From the NCBI RefSeq assembly GCF_003597395.2, contig NC_133770.1:33912207-33976206 (forward strand): a stretch of 64,000 nucleotides of DNA, given 5' to 3'. The notes below the pieces were generated by a model. That model was not told the origin of the DNA. It saw only the letters and a list, made by a program, of their open reading frames with translations, and did not search any database. Each line of letters begins with the position of its first letter. Within the stretch, counting starts at the first letter, position 1. Positions 56,265 through 64,000 of this stretch are shown piece after piece. The stretch is from Chelonoidis abingdonii. Lineage: Eukaryota > Chordata > Testudines > Testudinidae. The position numbers and the translations under genes are program-made.

Positions 56265-56700
56265 CATCTCCCCCTCTCTGGTCTATAGAAAACGCTGCTG
56301 ACAAGATTATCCTTCTTGCCTGTTGCTCTATGTCAGCCCCCTATTTTGAATCCATCCTCTGACTCCCCATATTTCACCAAGTTCAGTTCAAGCTTCTATG
56401 CCTTCAAGGTCCACCACAACTTTGACATTCACGACTTCTCCATGCTTATCATTTTGCGCCCCCCCCATCTCCTCTGCTTCATCAACAATATCAGTTTCAA
56501 CTAGGGTGACCAAATGTCCCAATTTTATAGGGACGGTCCCAATATCTGGGGCTTTTTCTTATAGGCTCCTATTACCTCCTGCCCTCTGTCCCAATTTTTC
56601 ACGCTTGCTATGTGGTCACCTTAGTTTCAACCACGTGTTGGTCAGCTTCTCACACAAATATCTCCGTGACTTCTCTGGTGTGTATGACTGCCAAGAGCTT
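56265..56700 (+). mobile_element. L2-type LINE C-terminal fragment interrupted by a MITE
   Basis: CTGCTGACAAGATTATCCTT ... TTCACCAAGTTCAGTTCAAG ... CTTCAAGGTCC translates to a LINE2-like 'FKF...FKALH' segment in broken frames. The 122-bp MITE (56502-56623) lies within. The 163-codon frame 56398-56889 crosses the MITE and is not a gene. Confidence 0.5.
56502..56623. mobile_element. 122-bp MITE, copy B, perfect 8-bp TSD GTTTCAAC
   Basis: Ends TAGGGTGACCAAATGTCCC and (complemented) TAAGGTGACCACATAGCAAG, between perfect GTTTCAAC repeats (56494-56501, 56624-56631). The 8-bp duplication places it with hAT-type elements. Sister of 50738-50859. Confidence 0.9.
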
Positions 56701-56995
56701 AGGTTCCAAAGAAAAGCAATAAGGATCCTGGCATGTAGGGCAGATATCGGTGACGTGAAAGAAATGGCACAACTTGCACATGTTATGCTCTTCACTGTGA
56801 AGTGTTGCTTTCTATGGAGCTGCCAAGGGCAGAACACTTTGGAAAATCTGGGCATAAACTCTTGCAGTAAGTGCTGCAAATCTACATGATTCCTTTTACT
56901 TCTGCATTTAAATAGCTCTGCTGTAGCTGACAAATACAAACAGATATGCTTACACGGCTTCCTTTTTTTTTCTGCTCACCTACATTACTTTATAC

Positions 56996-57290
56996 AAAGC
57001 AGTCACTCAGGGCTGGAATAATTTACCTTCTGGACAGGGAAATATGCTCACATGCTTAAGGCATGTGATTGAGACTCCAGAGAGCTGAGTTCAAGGCTCT
57101 GTCAGGCTTCACTAGACACACAGGAAAGCTCTGTCAGGCCCTGATCTAACTCCCGTGAAGCTCAATGGGAGTGCTTTCGATGGATGCTGGGTTGAGGCTT
57201 TAATCTCTGTGTGCCTTAGTTCCCCACCAATAAAATGGGAACAATAATACTTCCTTTCTCCCTCTCTTTTTCTCTGGCTTGTTTATTTAG
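56996..57290 (+). mobile_element. MIR/CORE-SINE-like, plus strand, with internal insertion
   Basis: A tRNA-like head (TTAAGGCATGTGATTGAGAC...GAGTTCAAGGCTC, B-box-like), then at 57210-57285 the MIR 3' core CTGTGTGCCTTAGTTCCCCA..AATAAAATGGGAACAATAA. The segment at 57135-57185 (AACTCCCGTGAAGCTCAATGGGAGT) is a separate short palindrome in between. Confidence 0.6.
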
Positions 57291-57529
57291 ACTTTAAATG
57301 CTTCTGGGCAGGGACTGGCCTTTCCTATGTGCCTGAACAGTACCCAGCAAAATAAGACCCTAATCTTTGTTGGGATTTCTAGATGCTACTGTACTACAAA
57401 TGCAGATTCACCCTCAGAGTCTACCTTCCTTGAGTCAAACTATAGTGTTTTATGGGGTCCTACTGTTTCAGAGATGCAGTCAGCCTGATCATATTATATC
57501 CATTTTATAGGATTGGGCTAGGTGTAGGC

Positions 57530-57703
57530 CAGGGATAGTCAATTATTTTTTGTAAAGGTCCAAATTTCTTGGTCAAAGTATAGTCAAGGTCTAGACTCTA
57601 GAGAAAATAATAATAAAATAAGTGTGTAAAAAGATTTTGGGATCCATTCAAAAGTGTCTGGCTGTCGAGATTTGGCCCATGATCTGCCTATTGACTATCC
57701 TTG
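57530..57703. mobile_element. hAT-type MITE, TSD GTGTAGGC/TTGTAGGC
   Basis: 174 bp. Ends CAGGGATAGTCAATTA and (complemented) CAAGGATAGTCAATAGGC; flanking 8-mers GTGTAGGC (57522-57529) and TTGTAGGC (57704-57711) differ at one base. Noncoding. Confidence 0.85.
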
Positions 57704-57711
57704 TTGTAGGC

Positions 57712-60700
57712 AATGATGTTTTCAGTGTAGAACTCCTGAAATATACAACCTTTAATCCATTTTGTTGCAACAGTCATGTGGGGAACAGATTTTGTTCACC
57801 CACTGTGTACCTGTTCTTAGATCATCCTATCTGGTGACCTAACTACTTCTACTGCCCAGACTTAATGTGCTCTATAACCAGCAACAGAGCATGTAATAGA
57901 AAAAGAAGGTAACAGAATAGAACAGAGAAATGGCAAAGGTGGAGAAAAACAAGAAAGTGCAGCAAGATTTGTAAAAAAACAGGAACAACAAAAACTATGG
58001 TTGAAAAATGTAAAGTAAATAGGCCTTACAGATCTAGAAAAGTTTTCTTAACAAGAGAGAAAAGAATGTGAAAAGGAGCAAAAGCAGTTAAGGAGAAGAA
58101 TTGTTTCAAGTAACCCACAGTAGGCTGTAGCAGTAATGGGATGAAATAGAGCCAAAGAGAATTTAATCTGAATATCAAAATGGACATATGAAGCAAATAT
58201 TCATGTGAAGAGGCCCAAAATCTCCAATCTAGAAGGGGTGCACAAACCCCTTTGTGAGGATTTCTTTACGGAAAAATCTATAGATATCTGTAATTTTCTA
58301 AAGATCATTTGAACCACCCTGTAGATGGCACTAGAGAATTATCACCACAATGTAGAAATCTATTGGATGGTTCAAAAAGCCTATAGGCAGGATTTCATCC
58401 TCTTACAAGCTGCCACTGAAGAAAGAGGCGGTTTGTGTTTGTGGCAGTGGGATTTTGCCTGGTTGCTGTGGCAATAGTGTGTCTGTATGTATTGGCTAGA
58501 ATGCTGATGACGGATCTCTCACATCTCACTTTAATAACAGAGTTACAGACTATCCAGCTAGATTACACAGCTGAAGCAGAAGTATACAACCTCACTCATT
58601 CTGTCCCTATATGAAATTTATCCTATACAAATGGGTGCAGGGCCTTGATCTTGTACTGACTGTCTGCACAAAGGTGAACTTCATGCTTGCTGAGAGATGC
58701 AAACATTGACTGCAGCATTTCTGGTGGCTATTTCAATGGAAGCACTTGCAGAGTAAACTACAACTCCATGTAACTCTGACCCCTAGTTAAATTTCTGTCC
58801 TCACCAGTAGTATTGTGCTATATCTTATTGACTTCCTGCTGTGAACCTGAAGGTTATATTTTGCTCCTGACCTCTTCTTTATTGCCCACAGAACTGGTTG
58901 TCTTACATTTAAAAAGAAAAAGTTGAAGTCCCAAAGTCTCCAGTGTTTTATTATCACATACCAAAAGCAAAAAGGACCCATAAAGAAGGAAAACTGAATG
59001 TAACGATTTGTTGGTCCAAACTTATAAACATTAAACCTCCACATTCATGTGGTCCAAGTTGAGTGCAATACAGATATCTGAAGCACATATCCTACTTTGT
59101 GATGGCTTAATGGTGAATGAAAAAGCTAAAATGAAAATATAATTATGCACAGATGTGGATGCTGAATGCTCCTGTTAACTAGGCTGCTTTGGCCAGGTGG
59201 ATTAGAGGGGAGAATTAAACACAGTAACGTATTTTTTAACCAGCTCTTATTATGTTGGTTTGACAGAGAAATCCTATTTTTTGACATCACAAAATGTTAA
59301 TCACCACTATGGTCTGTGGTATCGGCAAGATCAGAGATATGATTTATAGGTATTCATTTATTAGCATCCTGAAAGGTAATCATTGAGTAGTGCCCAAGAG
59401 AGTCAGCCTGCAGGAGGAGCAGTTTAGCAGCTCCTGCTCTTTCATCTTTATTAAAGGAATAAAACAATATGTGTAAGACACACTGGTTTGTAGCAGTTGC
59501 TATTTAGTTTCATAATTATAGTTTAGCCTGTAAAGAAAGAATACTTTGCAAATTAATGTGAAACAATAAGTGCAATGTTTAGGGATTGGACCATATGTTA
59601 TCCTTATTTATATGGGGTAGCACCTGACTCCACAACCAGGTTCCATTGATTTCAGTGAGTATTTGAAGAGTAAACTACTACTCCATATGAGTAGGGATAT
59701 CAGAATATGGCCTTTTTAATCTCCATGCACAGTGAATACATGTTACACAAGCCTTTGTATAGCTTTTTCTCAGCAGATCTCTCGCTATAGAGGATTTCAT
59801 CACACATGCAGTATGGTGCAAGCCCATGAGTATGAGGTAACAGAGCAGAATTTGGTGCAGTCATTGTTATAGCTACACAGTGAAATTCAGTGTAAATTGG
59901 CTAAGTGGGTTCAAGGGAGTATAAGTTGATATAGTTCACAAGCTAAAGGATGAGAAGAAAAGAGCACAGAAGAGTGTAGCAGGGAAAGGAGCTGGAAGGA
60001 AAGTGTAAGAAGGTGAAACTGAAGTAAGCCTCTTCCCCAATGTAACTTACTTCCAACCTCTCAATATGCAAGTCACACCAGCTTTGGCTCCAGCGAACCC
60101 ACATTGATCCATTTATTGACAAGCCATTCACATTGCCAAATGTACCACCTTTGAATGTTGGCCAAATATGTAGCCTTACAGATACTTTCAATCTGTGAAG
60201 GAAGGTTTTCATCAAATCTTTTAACAAACAATGACTATAATTGTGCAGCCATTTAAAAGTCACTCTTGAATGTTTTTCATTATGTCCACTTCCTGTTTTC
60301 TGGCTAACTTCCTATCTGCAAAAAGGAAAAGAAAACTATTACTGCAAATCAGGGATGTAATTGCATTGTACACCGTCCCATCTTTCATTCCTTACCTGTA
60401 CTGTACTGTATTTTTCATTGTTCTTTTTGTCAAAATTGGGGCTACTGATCCAGATTCTGTTCTCCTTTACATTCAGGTTAATCCAAGGTAACTCATTTGG
60501 CACTGAGTTATGCTGGATTGCTGCTCTAGGTTATACTGGTGTCATTTGGCCCATAATGTATTTCTTTCCCCCTGTCTCCTGCAATTACTTTGCATTTTAC
60601 TATGTGTGTGGGAGAGAGTTTAAGGAAGTCTTGATTGAATGAAGCACCATTTAATTAAAAAAAAAAGTTCACCTTTCTTCCTGTTTCTCATCAACTGCCT

Positions 60701-62160
60701 GGAATGATAATCTTAGAGGGGGGAAACCAGCAACCCAGACAATATATGTACAGACATGCTAAATGTAATATGTCTACTGAACTAGATCATAATGAACTTA
60801 ATGGTGGTGTTTGCTGGTGCCTCCAGGTCATACATTTATGTAGAAGCCTAACTTTTTTTTTCCCCCAGAGTGACAGAATCTGATGTTGTAACTCTAAGTA
60901 AAATAGAAAATTCAAGGCTCTGATGTTGGACATCAATGATTTGTCACAACAATTTATAATGTATTATACATCCGAGTTATGGGAATGATATTGGCAAGGT
61001 CCTGTGTAATTTGACCTAACTATAGCCACATAGGATCTGGATTCTGTGCCACTACAATGCAGCAAACTGCAAGTTCTGAATGTCTTTCTAAAAGGGAGAT
61101 TTTTATTGGATTAAATTTGCGAATGAATAAGAGAATCAGGACAGGATTCCTTGTTATTTATTCTGGTATTAAACCTTTCTCCATGCCTCTGTCATCTCCT
61201 CCTATTAGTACTGTCACCTCTTCCCTGCTTCTTGCCACACTCCTTCAGTGAATCCATAACACTCCAGCTCAAATCTACCACGGCTGGCACTCTGGCCGTC
61301 TCTTCTCCCTACCTTCATTCTTAACAAACTTCCCTTCACCTTGCACAGGAAGTGTAAATCAATGAGTTAGTAAGTGTCCCTTGTAAGAACAAGGGTTGAG
61401 CAACTGGGTTGTTATTATAAAGCCTAGATTACCTGCTGACGTTGTTCAAAATGTTATATTCCTCTAATCTGGGCCAGAAATAATGAACTACTGAATGACT
61501 GTGTTTTTCTTATTTATGTATTTTTGTAGATTTGTGAAACACATATCATACCTGGGAGACGTTTTAATATTTTTCCCTTGCACCCTCTGCACCACTGGGT
61601 ACTTGTGGAAAGAGTAGGCAGAATGTGGTCCTTGAAGCAGCTCTTGGAATGAGGATAATCATTGAGACCTGACCCAAAGCCAAATGAAATCAATAGGAAT
61701 CTTTCAGATCTTTAGTTCCTGACCTGGAAACTATAAGTGCTCAACATGCACCCTGTGTATTAAGGAGGGATTTAGCCATGAATCCAGACTTATATAATAG
61801 ATAATGTGCTTGCAAACAGCATTATTAACAGCAGCAATTTTTTCAGTGTTGGAGAAAAAGCCAAAAGCCATGATTTGAATCTTATTAACATTCAGAATGA
61901 ACTTATTACACAGAATCATTACTTCAGTTCCTTTGAAATCTACCTGTAGGAAAAGCAATACCTCCTGAGGCTGGAGTCACCAGTGAAAAGAACGTATAGA
62001 AATAGAGAAGTACTGTACAGTACTAACTTGCCAGTTTCACAAAGGTTCTTATACTGCTCTTACAACAGTAATATTAGAGCACCTTCCAGTCATCCATTAA
62101 GTGACATGACTAACATCTACCACATGTAATTCATTCTCCTTTATCCTGCCCTCGGGAGGA
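57712..62160. other. Long AT-rich stretch with no recognisable gene or element
   Basis: 4.4 kb, the longest stretch of the window without an identified repeat border. Two degenerate short palindromic repeats occur (59620-59700, 60450-60560). Frames of 60-106 codons (such as 59943-60263 minus) show no domain. Conserved noncoding elements cannot be excluded by eye. Confidence 0.45.
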
Positions 62161-63245
62161 GAATTGTGTGTGGGGTGCTTTGTTTTGGTTGGGTTTTTTA
62201 TTTACACACTGCTAGGTGTTTATGTTGGAGAAGGCAGGTTGAAGTAGTGTGCCTTGTGCAAACACCAGAAGATGGTGAGGTTTGGGATAGTCCTTCATTC
62301 CTGGGGGAGTTTGTTCCTGAAGGACATAAATTCACATCGCGTAGAGGTCAAGCATAGGAGTTTATTACACACAGTGCTGGTGGAGTGTCACCTGGCTTAT
62401 TAGGCTCAGAGACATGCCAAGCAATTGATTACAATAGAATATATAGATTTTCCATAGGCGGGGGAAAGTGACAGGGTAAGCAGTTCCACACCCTGGGATA
62501 GATTTTGCAGCAAGACAAGATAAGCACATTAGTCAATGGTTAACAGGTTACATAATGTCTCCGCCCATGGTCTCAAGTTAGCAAGTTAACATTTGATTAA
62601 TACTTTGATAAAATGTTATTCATATAAAATATATATGTTGAATTCTGATTTGAGGTCCATAGGAATGGAGCAACTCCTTTAATTGTCCACCAGGTAAATT
62701 CCTAGGGGTTAAAGCAAAGAAACAGTGAAAGTATATGGCAATAAAGATTGTCTCCTTTATGTCTTAAGGCAGGCATTGGTCCCTGGGCAGGGAGGTGGGA
62801 GGATGCCATATCTTATACTGACGTGCCAACTTTTCATAAACTCAAGGCTGGATCTGTGGGAAAAACGTTCCGTACAGAAGAGACTGACACAACAGGAACA
62901 GGGATTCATTGTTCAATCTGCAACTCTGAATAGGACACAATTATTTAGTTCTTAGCTCCAACACCTGGCAATTTGCTGACTAGTCTATTTTAGCAAAACA
63001 AGATTATCTGTTTACCCCAGCTTTCTCTTAGCTAATCACTATTTGCTAGGCCTCTGATCTCTTGACCATACTCTGGACTTCGGGTCTGGAAAAGAGCTGG
63101 CACAATCCATATACCAGCTTGTTATATAAAATGCACATGCATTTTAACTGTTCAGTTCCACAGTCTTAAACTAGCCACCATGAAAGCTCTGTCTCCTGCA
63201 CCATTGAACTTTACTCTTAAGATAGAAAGTTCCATCATGTCAGAG
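62161..63245 (-). mobile_element. Possible LTR-like block, minus strand, borders uncertain
   Basis: On the minus strand GTAATAAACTCCTATGCTTG (62370-62350) followed by TTCAGGAACAAACTCCCC looks like a polyadenylation signal and U5 of an LTR, with A/T- and TATA-like sequence upstream (62600-62640). TG/CA borders and duplications were not found. Low certainty. Confidence 0.25.
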
Positions 63246-63640
63246 GGCTGAACTGTTGACACGATCTACATCCGATAGCTTCGGGCAGGCATTTAGGCCA
63301 TTGAGGCATCTTGAAGATAGGAACCGAGACCTTAGGTAGCATATAAACCTGTTTGTCAGCCTGAGATAGAATTTTGGGTTTGACTTTTTGATACTCTTTA
63401 TGTCTTATACTGATATGTGGAAACAGAGGACAAAGACCCTGTGTTTTACATCTGCCCACGAGCAGATGGGGTGAAAAGAGATAAGAAATGGAACTAAAGT
63501 GTTACAGGGTATGGTGGAAGTGTATATATGAGCATACACTGAAGGCTACCTGGCTTTTCTCTCAAGGCAAGGTCAAGCAACCAGTCAGGAGGGGCAGTGG
63601 GGGTTGGAACAACTTATACTATGTCATCTGAAAGGCTTTT
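63246..63640. other. Unannotated spacer
   Basis: A 74-codon minus frame without motifs. Nothing else. Confidence 0.45.
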
Positions 63641-63644
63641 CCCT

Positions 63645-63745
63645 TGCAGTGATCCTCTCAAATCTCCTAAGTTAAGCGAAGTCAATTCTGTTTAGCAGTT
63701 GGATGGGAGACTGGCTGTAAAACCTATATTAGGGTATTGTGTGAT
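63645..63745 (+). pseudogene. 5S rRNA-like remnant (5S pseudogene or head of a 5S-derived SINE)
   Basis: The order of the 5S internal control region is kept: GATCCTCTCAAATCTCCTAA, then AAGTTAAGCGAAG (A-box, from AAGCTAAGCAGGG) at 63669-63681, then GTTGGATGGGAGACTGGC (C-box, from TTGGATGGGAGACCGCC) at 63698-63715, then TAGGGTATTGTGTGATG (from CGGGTGCTGTAGG). The 5' third is not recognisable. Many substitutions mean it is not a functional 5S gene. A tRNA-type SINE starts 105 bp downstream. Confidence 0.7.
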
Positions 63746-63811
63746 GTGATCTTCTTTTGGGTCATTAATAAACTAATGACATACATGCATGTGCCTGCAC
63801 AACCCCGTCCT

Positions 63812-63846
63812 CCCACACACACACACACTATATATATATATATATA
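63812..63846. repeat. (AC)n(AT)n microsatellite
   Basis: ACACACACACACAC followed by an alternating TA run ending just before the tRNA-like SINE. Confidence 0.95.
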
Positions 63847-64000
63847 AGCAACTGGATAGCATAGTGGTTAAGTCGCCCTTTGATATGGGAGACCGTCCTT
63901 TGATACGAGAGACCGGGGTTCAAATCCCGGTTGGTACCCAACTTTCCAGTAGGGGTCCTTGGGCAAAAGACCCCCTAATGCTTCACCTGCCTACCTCAAA
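63847..64000 (+). mobile_element. tRNA-derived SINE, cut by window edge
   Basis: A-box TAGCATAGTGG at 63857-63867 and B-box GGTTCAAATCC at 63917-63927, the latter within a perfect 5-bp T-stem (CCGGG/CCCGG). A 20-bp unit is duplicated in the anticodon/variable region (63877-63896 and 63897-63916, CCTTTGATAyGrGAGACCGk), which widens the A-to-B spacing. The body after 63940 (CCTTGGGCAAAAGACCCCC...) resembles the 'CTTGGGCAA' body of MIR/V-type SINEs. The duplication and the continuing body argue against a cellular tRNA gene. Confidence 0.8.

Noticed and set aside
56398..56889. 163-codon plus-strand frame
   Set aside because: Interrupted in origin by a 122-bp MITE with intact duplications; only the first part resembles LINE sequence.
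63645..63745. Functional 5S rRNA gene
   Set aside because: The 5' third is unrecognisable and the control region has many substitutions; no T-run terminator at the expected position.
63847..63945. Functional tRNA gene
   Set aside because: A and B boxes are good, but a 20-bp duplication disrupts the anticodon region, no acceptor stem pairs, and SINE body sequence follows.
1..64000. CRISPR array or prokaryotic operon
   Set aside because: No regularly spaced identical repeats, no long co-oriented frames; LINE, MIR and hAT content shows a vertebrate genome.

Overview
The window looks like noncoding, repeat-dense DNA from a reptile, most probably a turtle (Testudines); a crocodilian is the main alternative. 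The reasons are the mixture of 5'-truncated CR1 LINE tails ending in TTCTATGATTCTATG- or TTCTTATG-type microsatellites, old L2 and MIR-type (CORE-SINE) relics, Penelope-like retroelements with a GIY-YIG endonuclease, and a large load of short hAT- and Harbinger-type DNA elements. The species call is inference from repeat style; no database was searched. I found no convincing host protein-coding exon, no cellular tRNA or rRNA gene and no CRISPR. The longest open frame (208 codons, 51311-51937, minus) is an accident inside an LTR. All recognisable coding sequence is decayed transposon protein.

Layout. 1-8 kb: CR1 tails (1-438, 2790-2935, 7771-8212), a minus-strand Penelope 3' end (708-1690), a near-identical 133-bp direct duplication at 3245/3452, a pair of long inverted arms (4871-5030 and 5981-6154), and a hAT element (6539-6911). 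8-19 kb: small inverted-repeat elements (10802-11025, 12323-12725, 15019-15385, 17562-17823), the first of three highly palindromic ~294-bp Harbinger-like MITEs (14178-14471), and a CR1 fragment (15893-17440) split by three later insertions: an LTR, a hAT MITE and a back-to-back Penelope palindrome with an 11-bp target duplication. 19-29 kb: an L2-type LINE (19830-21020), a nested pair of hAT elements (24903-25487 containing 25213-25399), and two more hAT elements (26276-26719, 27122-27338). 29.5-32.7 kb: the most complete LINE, a minus-strand CR1 with remnants of the ORF1 esterase, endonuclease and reverse transcriptase. 33-46 kb: MIR relics, an LTR-like block, hAT elements and Harbinger MITE copies two and three. 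47.4-49.15 kb: a plus-strand Penelope element with reverse transcriptase and GIY-YIG domains. 50.7-57.7 kb: a three-level nest (Tigger-like element, unknown 115-bp repeat, 1133-bp solo LTR), two sister 122-bp MITEs, another LTR-like block and a hAT MITE. 57.7-64 kb: mostly featureless AT-rich DNA, ending with a 5S-rRNA-like remnant and a tRNA-derived SINE cut by the window edge.

There is no pathway to describe. The window reads as a record of successive insertions, many datable relative to each other by nesting and by intact target-site duplications. The strongest signals for follow-up are the palindromic Penelope insertion, the three-hairpin Harbinger MITE family, the unknown 115-bp repeat shared by 46.7 kb and 51.3 kb, the inverted-arm element at 4.9-6.2 kb, and the paired Pol III-type remnants at the right end.
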